From Modicisalibacter radicis (lineage in GTDB: Bacteria > Pseudomonadota > Gammaproteobacteria > Pseudomonadales > Halomonadaceae): 64,000 bases of DNA. The stretch is taken from NCBI RefSeq assembly GCF_900961225.1, contig NZ_CAAHFN010000057.1:1-64000 (forward strand), written 5' to 3'. Numbering within the stretch: position 1 is the stretch's first letter; every line of letters starts with the position of its first letter. Shown here piece by piece: positions 8,465 through 18,055 of this stretch. The translations under genes and the position numbers were made by a program. The notes beneath the pieces are model-generated. The model made no database searches. It saw only the letters and a program-made list of their open reading frames with translations, and was not told where the DNA came from.

Positions 8465-9039
8465 GTCAGGCACCGTCGAGTGAGCGAGGCCTGCCGATGG
8501 GCATGCCGACCGCGCGCAAGCTGAATGCCCGCGAGCTGTCGTTTTTGTTGCTTAGCCTGATCGAGGAAGAACCGGCCCACGGCAGCGCCTTGAGCGAGCG
8601 GATCGAGCGTTTGTCGCAGGGCTTCTACCGGCCCAGCCCGGGTAGCCTGTATCCGGCGCTGTCGACGCTTGCCGAGCAGGGATGGATCGAACGCTTCAAG
8701 CGTGGGCGACGCAAGGTATACGCCCTGACCGAAACCGGGCGGGGCCACTGTCGCGCGCATCGCGACGAGGTGGCGCGCACCACCGAGCGGCTCACGCGCG
8801 CGGGGCGCAAGCTGTCGGCCATGCGGCGTGCCTACGAGCTCCATATGCCCGACAACGAGAGCTCGACGCTGGCCCAGGCCATGCTCGAGGCGCGCATGGA
8901 TCTCAAGGCAGCATTACACGGCAGTCTCGCACTACCGCCAGAGAAGCAGCGGCGCATCATCGACGCGCTTGAAGACACCACGGCGCTCATACGCGCGCTG
9001 GGCTCCTCGCCGTCAGACGCCGATGACGCGAGCGAGTGA
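8461..9039 (+). CDS. PadR family transcriptional regulator
   Basis: A protein of 192 aa with the PadR winged helix: LLSLIEEEPAHGSALSERIERLSQGFYRPSPGSLYPALSTLAEQGWIE, then a basic wing GRRKVYALTETG. The C-terminal part is helical, as in the PadR/Vir group that dimerises through a C-terminal helix. It overlaps the methyltransferase gene by 4 bp, making it the last gene of a five-gene coupled operon. Some PadR relatives respond to metals or phenolics, so it may sense iron status or the methylated compound; this is inference. Confidence 0.9.
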   Translation: MSQAPSSERGLPMGMPTARKLNARELSFLLLSLIEEEPAHGSALSERIERLSQGFYRPSPGSLYPALSTLAEQGWIERFKRGRRKVYALTETGRGHCRAHRDEVARTTERLTRAGRKLSAMRRAYELHMPDNESSTLAQAMLEARMDLKAALHGSLALPPEKQRRIIDALEDTTALIRALGSSPSDADDASE

Positions 9040-9165
9040 TGATCGTAACCATAACCACAAGATAGCGTGGCACGGCATTCGCTTGGCGGATGCGTGCACC
9101 GCGCATGACGGACCGGACTTCGATGAGCCCTTATTTCATTGCCACGCAAACAACGGGAACATCAC

Positions 9166-11190
9166 ATGTCAGCCACGAGTCGAACGCCAGCAACCGCGCC
9201 GCAACACTTGGCCACCGGCCGCCGTCTGGCACTGGCCAGCCTATCGGCCGTGCTAGGCACGACCGTTTCGTCGGCCTGGGCACAGGAAACCGAGACGCTC
9301 GAGCCCCTTACCGTGACCTCGGCCTCGGCCTCGGGATATGCGGTCGACCCGGTTCATGCGCCTGCCAGCATTTCCGTCATCACCCGGGAAGAACTGCAAG
9401 GGAAATCCTACCGCGACATCACCCAGGCGCTTCAGGACGTGCCGGGGGTCTACGTCGATGATGGACCGACCAGCAAGGGCGGAACCGGTGAAGTCTCGAT
9501 TCGCGGTTTCGACGCCCAATACACGCTGATTCTGGTGGACGGCGTACCGCAGGACTCCTCCCAAGCCTATTACAACGGCTTCGGCAGCGGTGCCGAGTAC
9601 AGCTGGCTACCGCCGATGTCGGCGATCGAGCGTATCGAAGTCATCCGTGGGCCCATGTCGACGCTCTACGGTTCCGATGCGCTGGGCGGCGTCATCAACG
9701 TCATCACGCGTCCTGTGCCCGACCGCTGGACCGGCTCCGTGACCACCGAAACACTGATTCAGGAAGACAGCGATTCGGGCAATCGTCAGCAGAGCAGCGT
9801 CTATCTTTCGGGGCCGGTTATCGAGGATACGCTGGCAGCTACCTTCAGCGCTTCGACGCTGGGGCGCAACGAGGATGATATCGAGTACGGTCATCCCGAA
9901 TACGATCGTGACACCTACACCGGAAAGCTGACATGGACGCCCAACGATGACAACAGGCTGAGTCTGGAAGCCGGTTACGGCGATCAGGACATGCAGGCGA
10001 CCGGGGGCCGCAGCGGTAGCCGTGGTGACAGCGAATTCGAAACACGCCGCAGGCACCAGACGCTGACGCATGACATCGACTGGGGCGATCGAATCAAGAC
10101 GCGTAGTTTCGTCAAGCACGTCGACCTCGATCAGGACGACGGCTCCTACACGTCGACCTACGAACGCACCACGCTCAAGTCCTCGACCGTGATTCCGCTG
10201 GCGAGTCATCTGCTGACCCTCGGCGCTGAATATCGTCAGCAAGAGATCGAGCATCCCGACCGTGCCTTGGGGGTCGCGGCACTGGAGCGCTGGGATGGTG
10301 CCTTGTTCGCCGAGGATGAGTGGTTCCTCACCGAGCGTTTCTCGCTTACAACCGGTGCCCGTTGGGTCAAGGATGAAAATTACGGTAGTGAGTTCGTGCC
10401 ACGTCTCTATGGCGTTTTCGATGCCTTGCCCGCGCTTACCTTCAAGGGGGGTGTCAGCGCGGGCTACCGTACGCCGGATCTCAAGGAAGGCGATTCCAAC
10501 TGGCTCGAGGGTGGCGGGGGGCCACGCTGCGCGGACTGCCGCGATGTCGGCAACTCCGACCTGCAGCCGGAAAAGAGTACGACGTACGAGTTCGCCGCCT
10601 ACTGGCAAGCCACTTCGGACCTGCTGGCCAGTGCCACCGTGTACCACACCAAGTTCGAAGACAAGATCGAGAAACCCGTGGTGTGCGATACCCGCGAGGG
10701 CGATCCTTCCTGCGGCTATCTGGGCGAGGAGTACACGGCGCTTTATCAATACATGAACGTGGACGAGGCGACCATCGACGGCGTCGAGCTCGGGCTCGAC
10801 TGGGCGGTGACCCCCATGCTCGACCTGAACGCCAGTTACACCTACACCGATAGCGAGCAGAAAAGCGGCGACAATGCGGGGCTACCGCTCAACGACCAGC
10901 CTCGGCACCGTGCCAGTATAGGCGTCAATTGGGATGCCACGCGGCTGACCCACGTCTGGACCAAGGCACGCTTCAAGGGGGAAGCGGAACAGGTCGCCGG
11001 TCGCGGCGGGCTCAGCGAGGCCTATCCGAGCTATACCCTGGTGGATGCTGGCGTTCGCCACCAGCTCAAGCCGAACCTCGCTCTCTACGGTGGGGTCTAC
11101 AACGTCTTCGACAAGCGCATCGACTACGACAACTACGGTCGTGTGCTGGACGGTCGGGCCTACAATGCCGGAGTCACGCTGAGCTTCTGA
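9166..11190 (+). CDS. TonB-dependent outer-membrane receptor, CirA/FepA-like
   Basis: A protein of 674 aa from the ATG at 9166. Signal peptide ends at SSAWAQ, followed by a TonB-box-like ETLEPLTVTSA, a plug domain (ISVITREELQGKSYRDITQALQDVPGVYVDDG; RIEVIRGPMSTLYGSDALGGVINVIT) and a 22-strand barrel ending in aromatic LSF. A CADC pair (residues near 450) could form a disulfide in an extracellular loop. The heme-receptor FRAP/NPNL motifs are not in canonical form (YRTPDLKE and NSDLQPEKS instead), so a ferric siderophore is as likely as heme. It lies 126 nt after the PadR gene and no separate Fur box is seen. Confidence 0.92.
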   Translation: MSATSRTPATAPQHLATGRRLALASLSAVLGTTVSSAWAQETETLEPLTVTSASASGYAVDPVHAPASISVITREELQGKSYRDITQALQDVPGVYVDDGPTSKGGTGEVSIRGFDAQYTLILVDGVPQDSSQAYYNGFGSGAEYSWLPPMSAIERIEVIRGPMSTLYGSDALGGVINVITRPVPDRWTGSVTTETLIQEDSDSGNRQQSSVYLSGPVIEDTLAATFSASTLGRNEDDIEYGHPEYDRDTYTGKLTWTPNDDNRLSLEAGYGDQDMQATGGRSGSRGDSEFETRRRHQTLTHDIDWGDRIKTRSFVKHVDLDQDDGSYTSTYERTTLKSSTVIPLASHLLTLGAEYRQQEIEHPDRALGVAALERWDGALFAEDEWFLTERFSLTTGARWVKDENYGSEFVPRLYGVFDALPALTFKGGVSAGYRTPDLKEGDSNWLEGGGGPRCADCRDVGNSDLQPEKSTTYEFAAYWQATSDLLASATVYHTKFEDKIEKPVVCDTREGDPSCGYLGEEYTALYQYMNVDEATIDGVELGLDWAVTPMLDLNASYTYTDSEQKSGDNAGLPLNDQPRHRASIGVNWDATRLTHVWTKARFKGEAEQVAGRGGLSEAYPSYTLVDAGVRHQLKPNLALYGGVYNVFDKRIDYDNYGRVLDGRAYNAGVTLSF

Positions 11191-11225
11191 CCTTACCTGG
11201 GCGACGCTAGGCGATCCTCGCGCGC

Positions 11226-11260
11226 GGAGGAAGAGGCCACTGTCAGGTGCCTCTTCCTCC
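11226..11260 (+). terminator. Terminator after TonB-dependent receptor
   Basis: A perfect 12-bp stem (11226-11237 with 11249-11260) around an 11-nt loop begins 35 nt after the receptor stop. There is no T-run, so termination may be weak or Rho-assisted. Confidence 0.6.
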
Positions 11261-11375
11261 AGGCTGGGCATGAGGACTTCAGGGGGGCTTTGCATTGTTG
11301 CGGTTCGCTTGGCCTGGGCGTCGGCGGCTTCTATGGTAAGACAGGATAGTTTCCACCTTTCAAGGAGCGAATGTC

Positions 11376-12230
<855 letters not shown>

Positions 12231-12289
12231 GGAGCCCAGCGCGACGCCCATGGCGTAGACTGGCGTGAACCTTCACGTGGAGATGCGCC

Positions 12290-13006
12290 ATGTCACAGCT
12301 GGAAGACAGTCCCCCGGTCGGCGATCCCGTGCCCGGCTGGCGGGGCGCCGCCTGGCCCGAACGGCGAATCCTGCAGGGGCGCTTGTGCCGCCTCGAGCCC
12401 CTCGACGAACCCAGCCATGGCGAGGCGCTATGGGGGGCGATGAGCCTACCCGGCAGCGAGCGCAACTGGACCTACCTGCCCTACGGGCCGTTTCCCGACC
12501 AGACCGCCTATCGCCACTGGCTGGCCGAGATGGCCGGCCGGCGCGATCCGTTGTTCTTCGCCATCGTCGATGAGGCGAGCGGCCTCGCCGCGGGGGTGGC
12601 GAGCTTTCTGCGCATCGCCCCGGACGCCGGCAGCATCGAGGTCGGGCATATCCACTTCTCGCCACGCCTGCAGCGCACGCCGGCGGCGAGCGAGGCGATG
12701 CTGCTGCTGATGCGCGAGGCCTTCGCGCTGGGCTACCGGCGCTACGAGTGGAAGTGCGATGCGCTCAATGCGCCCTCGCGTCGCGCCGCCGAACGGCTGG
12801 GGTTCAGCTTCGAGGGCGTTTTCCGCCAGGCCACGGTGGTCAAGGGGCGCAACCGCGATACCGCCTGGTTCTCGGTGATCGATGGCGAGTGGCCGGCGCT
12901 GGAGGCGGCCTTCGAGCGCTGGCTGGCGCCGGACAACTTCGATGCCGACGGCCGCCAGCGCGAGGCGCTGGCGACGTTGACGCGGGGGGCGGGCTCCCCG
13001 GCCTGA
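12290..13006 (+). CDS. GNAT family N-acetyltransferase, RimJ/RimL-like
   Basis: A protein of 238 aa with the RimL-type GNAT layout: RLCRLEPLDEPSHGEALWGA at the N-terminus, VGHIHFSPRLQRTPAASEAMLLLMREAF (acetyl-CoA-binding region), and YRRYEWKCDALNAPSRRAAERLGFSFEGVFRQATVVKGRNRDTAWFS, the hallmark of this subfamily. The acceptor is not predictable. It follows the SDR gene by 59 nt and may be cotranscribed. Confidence 0.9.
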   Translation: MSQLEDSPPVGDPVPGWRGAAWPERRILQGRLCRLEPLDEPSHGEALWGAMSLPGSERNWTYLPYGPFPDQTAYRHWLAEMAGRRDPLFFAIVDEASGLAAGVASFLRIAPDAGSIEVGHIHFSPRLQRTPAASEAMLLLMREAFALGYRRYEWKCDALNAPSRRAAERLGFSFEGVFRQATVVKGRNRDTAWFSVIDGEWPALEAAFERWLAPDNFDADGRQREALATLTRGAGSPA

Positions 13007-13028
13007 GCCGGAGCGCGGGAACGGCGTG

Positions 13029-13856
13029 TCAGTGTCGCGGAACGTGGCCGCCGAGCCGTTCGCTGATCTCGCGCGCGGCGCGGCTGACCAGGCCGCCGAG
13101 TTCGACCAGACGCGCTTCGGGGATCCGCGCCACCGGCCCCGAAACCGAGATGGCGGCCAGTGGCAGGCCGTCCTGATCGTGCAGCGAGGCGGCCACGCAG
13201 TTGAGTCCGATGGCGTGCTCCTCGCGGTCGCAGGCGTAGCCCTGGCGGCGGATGGTGGTCAGGCTCTCGCGTAGCCGGGCGGGGGTGTCGAGGGTATTCT
13301 CGGTGACCCGGTCGAGCCCGCGCGATTGCAGGATGCGCTCGATCTCGCGCTCCGGCAGCCAGGCGAGCAGCGCCTTGCCCACGCCGGAGGCGTGCAGCGG
13401 CGCCCGTGAGCCCAGCCGCGTGATCATGCGCATCATCTGCGGCGATTCGCTCTGGGCGAGAAACACCGCCATGCCCTCGTCGCGGATCGCCAGGTTGGCG
13501 GTCTCGCCGCTCTCCCGGGTCAGCTGGCGCAGGTAGGGGCGGGCGGTGGCGACGAAGTCGCGCGCTTCGAGGAAGGTGTTGCCGACCTGGAAGGTCTTGA
13601 CGCCGATCTTCCACAGTCCCAGTTCGGCGTCCTGGGCGATGTAGCCCTGCTTGTACAGGGCCTGCAGCAGGCGGTGGGTGGTCGAGGGCGCCAGGCCGAC
13701 GATCTGGGCGATGTCCGACAGGCCGAGTCCCCCCGGTGCCGCCGCCAGGCCTTCGAGTATGTTCAGGCCGCGGACCAGCGATTGGCTGTGGCCTCCGCCG
13801 CCCTTGCCGGTACTCGCCGGGCGGCCGACGGGCTTGCGCTTGCTCTCTACAGTCAC
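13029..13856 (-). CDS. IclR family transcriptional regulator (AllR-like)
   Basis: A protein of about 275 aa from the GTG at 13856, which has GGAG 8 nt upstream. An upstream in-frame GTG at 13949 has no usable ribosome site but cannot be excluded. The N-terminal winged helix (SLVRGLNILEGLAAAPGGLGLSDIAQIVGLAPSTTHRLLQALYKQGYI) is followed by the IclR effector domain (FLEARDFVATARPYLRQLTRESGETANLAI; GKALLAWLPEREIERIL; REEHAIGLNCVAASLHD). The gene lies downstream of uraD on the same strand. With the E. coli AllR precedent (an IclR protein repressing allantoin/glyoxylate genes), control of the local ureide genes is likely. Confidence 0.9.
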   Translation of the reverse strand: MTVESKRKPVGRPASTGKGGGGHSQSLVRGLNILEGLAAAPGGLGLSDIAQIVGLAPSTTHRLLQALYKQGYIAQDAELGLWKIGVKTFQVGNTFLEARDFVATARPYLRQLTRESGETANLAIRDEGMAVFLAQSESPQMMRMITRLGSRAPLHASGVGKALLAWLPEREIERILQSRGLDRVTENTLDTPARLRESLTTIRRQGYACDREEHAIGLNCVAASLHDQDGLPLAAISVSGPVARIPEARLVELGGLVSRAAREISERLGGHVPRH

Positions 13857-13988
13857 GCCCCGTTCTCCGTATTGCTCGAAGTTACCGATTGGCGACCCAG
13901 AATACACGCTTGCCCGGGCGGTGTCCGCCGTTGCGGAATCGTTTTCCACTCCGGACCCCGGGGCCGGCGCGGGGCGGCTGGCATGCCC

Positions 13989-14516
13989 TCACTGCCCGGC
14001 GCGTGCCTCAAGGCGCAGCCGGGCAATGCGATTGACCTCGCCGATGGCGGTGCGCCGCTCCTGTTCGGGGGTGTGTTCGAGACGACGCTCGAAGGCGGCG
14101 AGAATTCGGTGACGATCGCTGCCCTTGACCGCCATCACGAACGGAAAGCCGAAGCGCTGCTGGTAGGCCGCGTTATGGCGGTGGAAGCGCGCATACTCCT
14201 CGGGGCTGCACTGATCGAGGCCGGCGCCGGCCTGCTCGCGGGTGGAGTCGGCGGTCAGCTCGCCGCGCTCGGCGGCCTTGCCGGCAAGGTCCGGGTGGGC
14301 GCGGATCACCGCCAGCTGGCGTTCGGCCGGGGCCGCGTCGAGGATCGCCGCCATCGCCGTGGCCAGCCCCTCGGGGGTGTCCTGCGCGGCGTTCAGGCCG
14401 TCGTCCCAGGCCAGCTCGGCGATCCACGGCGAGTGTTCGTAGACGTCGCCGTAGTGGCCGACGAAGGTATCGCGATCCAGCGTGCTGGGGCGGGGGGTCA
14501 GAAGCGGGGTGCTCAT
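13989..14516 (-). CDS. uraD: 2-oxo-4-hydroxy-4-carboxy-5-ureidoimidazoline decarboxylase
   Basis: A protein of 175 aa that converts OHCU to S-allantoin, the last step of urate oxidation. The catalytic His is H74 in the HPDLAG motif. The LTADSTREQAGAGLDQCSPEEY and RFGFPFVMAVKG blocks are both family-specific. The ATG at 14516 has AGGGAG 9 nt upstream. Divergent to uraH and followed by the IclR gene. No urate oxidase gene is in the window, so the first step must be encoded elsewhere. Confidence 0.94.
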   Translation of the reverse strand: MSTPLLTPRPSTLDRDTFVGHYGDVYEHSPWIAELAWDDGLNAAQDTPEGLATAMAAILDAAPAERQLAVIRAHPDLAGKAAERGELTADSTREQAGAGLDQCSPEEYARFHRHNAAYQQRFGFPFVMAVKGSDRHRILAAFERRLEHTPEQERRTAIGEVNRIARLRLEARAGQ

Positions 14517-14552
14517 CTCGGTGGTCTCCCTGGTCGCGCCGTATCGAGCCAA

Positions 14553-14677
14553 TCGCCGGCGGATGGTTGCCTGTCCGGCGTGGAACAGGCCACCATTAAA
14601 CGGTATACAAACCGGTTGTTAAACGTGCCGCGGATCTTTCGTTCGCACGGTGCCGGCACAAGCAAGGAGCAAAGCCT
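14553..14677. promoter_or_regulatory. Divergent uraD/uraH control region
   Basis: This 125-nt gap between the divergent ureide genes contains a partial inverted repeat centred on AACCGGTT (14610-14617) with matching flanking TA steps. It is a plausible operator for the IclR or GntR regulator on either side. No promoter consensus is clear enough to place. Confidence 0.35.
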
Positions 14678-15031
14678 ATGGGACGCCTGACGACACATGT
14701 CCTGGACACGGCTCTGGGGCGGCCGGGCAATGGACTGCGCATCGAGGTCTTCCGTTTCGACGGCGACGACCGGATCTCGCTGGGCGAGGTGGTCACCAAT
14801 GACGACGGCCGTTGCGATGCGCCGATTCTCGAGGGCGAGTCGTTCACGCCCGGCGAATATGAACTGCTGTTCCACGCCGGCGATTATCTCGATGCGCGCA
14901 ATGCAGCGGGCGAGCGTCCGCGGTTTCTCGACCGTATCCCGCTGCGGTTCGGGGTTGCCGATGCCACCCAGCACTACCATGTACCATTGCTGCTTTCGCC
15001 GTTCGGCTACTCCACCTACCGGGGCAGCTGA
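14678..15031 (+). CDS. uraH: 5-hydroxyisourate hydrolase (transthyretin-like)
   Basis: A protein of 117 aa that hydrolyses 5-hydroxyisourate to OHCU, the substrate of UraD. The family signatures are complete: [12 protein letters not shown] near the N-terminus (catalytic His7), [27 protein letters not shown] with the diagnostic C-terminal YRGS. No signal peptide. AAGGAG lies upstream of the ATG. Divergent from uraD and followed by a GntR regulator. Confidence 0.96.
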   Translation: MGRLTTHVLDTALGRPGNGLRIEVFRFDGDDRISLGEVVTNDDGRCDAPILEGESFTPGEYELLFHAGDYLDARNAAGERPRFLDRIPLRFGVADATQHYHVPLLLSPFGYSTYRGS

Positions 15032-15124
15032 TGGCGTAACGGCCCGGTGCCTGGCGGTCGCCCGTGATGGGTCGAGCCGTATACACTGGCCGATATCGCC
15101 GATCACTGATATGAGGACTCGAGC

Positions 15125-15874
15125 ATGACCGAGCGCCAGCAATCGCCCGACGCCGTGGCGGGCCGCGGCCAGCCGGCGAGGCGGCGGCGCGGCAAGGACG
15201 GCGACGGCGCGCAGCGCCACGAGGTCATCTACCGGGCCATCAGCAACGCCATCGTCGAGCACCGCCTGCGTCCGGGCGCGCGGCTTCGCGAGGATGCCCT
15301 GGCCGAGGTCTTCGACATCAGCCGCACCGGCATTCGCAAGATCCTCCAGCGCCTCGCCCATGAGCAACTGGTGACGCTGACCCCGCGTCGCGGCGCCAGC
15401 GTCACCCGGCCCACCGCCGAGGAGGCCCGCGACGTCTTCGCCGCGCGGCAACTGGTCGAGTGCGGCATCATGGCGGACATCGCCCGGCGCATGACCGACG
15501 CCGACGCGCGGGCGCTGCGCGAGCTGGCCGCCCGCGAACGCCAGCTGCTCAAGCAGGGCGAGCAGAGCGTGGCGATCAAGCTCTCCGCCGAGTTCCACGA
15601 GCGCCTGGCCGGGCTGTGCGGCAATGCCACGCTCGCCGAATTCGTCGGCCGGCTGTGTTCGCGCTCGTCGTTGATCCTCGCGGTGTACGGCAGTGCCGGC
15701 CACCTGGGCTGCGAGTCGCACGATCACGATGAGTTGATCGGCCATCTCGAAGCCGGGCGCGGCGAGCGCGCGGCGGCGTTCATGGGTCGCCACCTCAAGG
15801 CGATCGAGGCCTCGCTGTCGATCGAGGAAGCGCTCGACGAGGCCCCCGACCTGCGCCAGATCTTCGCCCAGTAG
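15125..15874 (+). CDS. GntR family regulator, FadR/FCD subgroup
   Basis: A protein of 249 aa. After a basic, low-complexity N-terminus the GntR winged helix runs about residues 35-100 (IYRAISNAIVEHRLRPGARLREDALAEVFDISRTGIRKILQRLAHEQLVTLTPRRGASV). It is followed by a helical FCD domain with the metal-binding-type His (SAEFHERLAGLCGNATL; FMGRHLKAIEASL). Position beside uraH suggests control of purine/ureide catabolism in addition to the IclR protein. Confidence 0.9.
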   Translation: MTERQQSPDAVAGRGQPARRRRGKDGDGAQRHEVIYRAISNAIVEHRLRPGARLREDALAEVFDISRTGIRKILQRLAHEQLVTLTPRRGASVTRPTAEEARDVFAARQLVECGIMADIARRMTDADARALRELAARERQLLKQGEQSVAIKLSAEFHERLAGLCGNATLAEFVGRLCSRSSLILAVYGSAGHLGCESHDHDELIGHLEAGRGERAAAFMGRHLKAIEASLSIEEALDEAPDLRQIFAQ

Positions 15875-15963
15875 CCGTTGTGGCCCCGGCGCCCGCTATG
15901 GACACCCCGAGGGCGAGCAGGTACGATACGGCGCGTTGATGCCGCTTCGGCGCCACATCAAGA

Positions 15964-16040
15964 CCGCCCTTAGCTCAGCTGGATAGAGCGTTGCCCTCCG
16001 GAGGCAAAGGTCGAAGGTTCGAATCCTTCAGGGCGGGCCA
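15964..16040 (+). tRNA. tRNA-Arg (anticodon CCG)
   Basis: A 77-nt cloverleaf: acceptor arms CCGCCCT / AGGGCGG, D-arm with AGCTCAGCTGGATAGAGC, anticodon stem TTGCC/GGCAA with loop CTCCGGA (anticodon CCG, reads CGG), T-arm GAAGGTTCGAATCCTTC, and encoded CCA at 16038-16040. It closely resembles E. coli tRNA-Arg(CCG). Confidence 0.97.
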
Positions 16041-16050
16041 GAATATCGAG

Positions 16051-16081
16051 AAGGGCCTGCGAGAAATCGCAGGCCCTTTTT
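16051..16081 (+). terminator. Rho-independent terminator of tRNA-Arg
   Basis: A perfect 12-bp GC-rich stem (16051-16062 with 16067-16078) closed by a GAAA tetraloop and followed by a T-run. It starts 10 nt after the CCA end. Confidence 0.92.
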
Positions 16082-16117
16082 CGTTTTTGCTCTTCCCTTG
16101 TGCATAAAGAGAATATG

Positions 16118-16588
16118 CTACCCGAGACCTTTGATGGGTACGCGGCTCAGCGCATTGTTAGTGTCGGAGATCTTGCGTAGCAGTTTGCTCAGGGTTTCTC
16201 GTTCGCTCTCGTCGAGCGGCGCGAGGATATCATTCTGGGTGTCTCTGACTGCCTCCTCAGCTTCATGGCGCAGGCTACGCCCGGCATCGTTGAGCGTGAC
16301 CAGCATCGATCGCCGGTCCTCTGGGTTGCGATACCGCGTGACCAGCCCCCGCTCCTCGAGCTTGCGCACCACCACGGCCACCGTATTGCGGTCGAGCGCG
16401 GTGAAGCCGCCAAGGGTAATCTGGTCGAGCGACCCCTTTTCCTCCAGCGCGGAGAGGATAACGTACTGCAACTGAGTCAGGCCGAAGGCCTCGCACTTCT
16501 TGAGAAAGATCGCCACGCTGATCTGATGGCAACGCCGGAGCAGGTTGCCGGGCAGGGTATTGGCTTCGGCGAGAGGGGATTCGCTCAT
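16118..16588 (-). CDS. MarR family transcriptional regulator
   Basis: A protein of 156 aa with the MarR winged helix: FGLTQLQYVILSALEEKGSLDQITLGGFTALDRNTVAVVVRKLEERGLVTRYRNPEDRRSMLVTLNDAG, flanked by dimerisation helices. It is the last gene of the minus-strand gentisate cluster, 88 nt after the isomerase gene. Relatives near gentisate and hydroxybenzoate genes act as ligand-released repressors. Candidate operators are seen upstream of dctP at 23257-23282. Confidence 0.9.
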   Translation of the reverse strand: MSESPLAEANTLPGNLLRRCHQISVAIFLKKCEAFGLTQLQYVILSALEEKGSLDQITLGGFTALDRNTVAVVVRKLEERGLVTRYRNPEDRRSMLVTLNDAGRSLRHEAEEAVRDTQNDILAPLDESERETLSKLLRKISDTNNALSRVPIKGLG

Positions 16589-16676
16589 GGTATCGACTGT
16601 CCCGGCTAATTATCGGTGAAGGGGGGCGTAGCTGTTCGGGGCTCGGCCTGAATGCTAGGGGTGTCTTCGCATAGTC

Positions 16677-17324
16677 TCAACTCGCGTGGGGGTGGTTTTC
16701 AGGCAGGGCCTCGACGAAGGCCGGTGACTCCAGGCAATGGGCGTTGATTGCCGCGAGCGTGGGGTAGGGCGTCATATCCACGGCGAATCGCCGGTTATTG
16801 GCGATTTGCGCGAACAGGCATATATCCGCCAGCCCGGGGGCGTCGCCATGGCAGAACCGGCCGCGGCGCGGGTCGGCAGCCAACTGGCGTTCCAGCGGTG
16901 CGAAGCCTTCGGCGACCCAGTGACGGAACCAGCGAGCCACGCCTTCCTCGTCGATGCCCAGCTTCTCGTCCAGATACTGGAGCACACGCAGATTGTTGAC
17001 GGGATGGATGTCGCAAGCGATCGCCTGGGCCAGGCTACGGATCCAGGCGCGATCCAGGGGGGTGGCAGGCAGCAATGCCGGTTCGGGGTAAGCCTCGTCG
17101 AGATACTCGATGATTGCCAGGGATTGGGCGAGTACCGTGCCATCCCCGAGTTGTAGCGCCGGCACCAGCCCCTGGGGGTTCAGTGACAGAAAGGCGGGGG
17201 AGCGATGCTCCCCCTGGCGCAGGGTATAGGAGACATGCTCGTAATCCAGGCCCTTGAGATTCAGGGCGGCGCGTACCCGCACCGAGGCCGAGCTGCGGAA
17301 GAAGTTGTGCAGTACCCGACTCAT
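16677..17324 (-). CDS. Maleylpyruvate isomerase (zeta-class GST, MaiA family)
   Basis: A protein of 215 aa with a thioredoxin-fold N-terminus and the zeta-GST glutathione motif SSASVRVRAALNLKGLDYEH near residues 11-30, followed by NPQGLVPALQLGDGTVLAQSLAIIEYLDE. In isolation it could be maleylacetoacetate isomerase. Its coupling to a gentisate dioxygenase and a fumarylpyruvate-type hydrolase makes GSH-dependent maleylpyruvate-to-fumarylpyruvate isomerisation the better call (NagL-like). The start overlaps the upstream hydrolase stop by 4 bp. Confidence 0.9.
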   Translation of the reverse strand: MSRVLHNFFRSSASVRVRAALNLKGLDYEHVSYTLRQGEHRSPAFLSLNPQGLVPALQLGDGTVLAQSLAIIEYLDEAYPEPALLPATPLDRAWIRSLAQAIACDIHPVNNLRVLQYLDEKLGIDEEGVARWFRHWVAEGFAPLERQLAADPRRGRFCHGDAPGLADICLFAQIANNRRFAVDMTPYPTLAAINAHCLESPAFVEALPENHPHAS

Positions 17325-18028
17325 AGCCCCTCCCGTGGCGCGACGATGACGATCGAGTGATCACCGATGCCGTCGATGCCGCCGGTCACCTTGTCGCCGA
17401 CTTCGAGGGGGCCGACGCCGGCAGGGGTGCCCGTGTAGATAAGGTCTCCCGGACGGATACGCATGGTATGGGAAAGGATCGAGACGATTTCCTGAACGTC
17501 CCAGATCAAGTCGGCGATGTCCTGGTCCTGCCTGATCTCATCATTGACCGCGAGCCAGATACGACCCCGGCTGGGATGCCCGATATCGCTGACCCTGCGG
17601 ATGGGTGAGATCACCGCGGATTCATCGAAGGCCTTGCCCCAGTCCCATGGCCGGCCCTTCTCGCGTGCTTCGAGCTGCAGGTCTCGGCGGGTCAGGTCGT
17701 TGCCGGCGGCGTAGCCAAAGATATAGTCGTTGGCCTGCTCCACCGGAATCTGAAAGCCGGCCTTGCCGATCGCCACGACCAGTTCCATCTCGTAGTGGAA
17801 GTTCTTCGTCTCCGGCGGATAGGGCACCTCGCTGCCGTCGGGCACGATGGCATCGGCGGGCTTGGTGAAGAAGAACGGGAACTCGCGGCTCGGATCGCGG
17901 CCCATCTCGCGGGCGTGGGCCTCGTAGTTGCGCCCGACGCAGAAGATGCGGCGTACCGGGAGGCGCTTTTCGTCGCCGTCGATGGCAACGCTGGGGACGG
18001 GGGGCGGATCAAAGATGTAATCGGTCAT
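17321..18028 (-). CDS. Fumarylpyruvate hydrolase (FAH family)
   Basis: A protein of 235 aa of the fumarylacetoacetate-hydrolase fold. Key blocks are FCVGRNYEAHAREMG, the metal-binding FHYEMELVVAIGK (E-x-E pair), GYAAGNDLTRRDLQLEAREKGRPWDWGKAFDESAVISP, and the C-terminal GDLIYTGTPAGVGPLEVGD. It splits fumarylpyruvate into fumarate and pyruvate, the final step of the gentisate pathway (NagK-like). Confidence 0.93.
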   Translation of the reverse strand: MTDYIFDPPPVPSVAIDGDEKRLPVRRIFCVGRNYEAHAREMGRDPSREFPFFFTKPADAIVPDGSEVPYPPETKNFHYEMELVVAIGKAGFQIPVEQANDYIFGYAAGNDLTRRDLQLEAREKGRPWDWGKAFDESAVISPIRRVSDIGHPSRGRIWLAVNDEIRQDQDIADLIWDVQEIVSILSHTMRIRPGDLIYTGTPAGVGPLEVGDKVTGGIDGIGDHSIVIVAPREGL

Positions 18029-18055
18029 GGGGACTCCTGTCGTCAGGGAAGTGAA

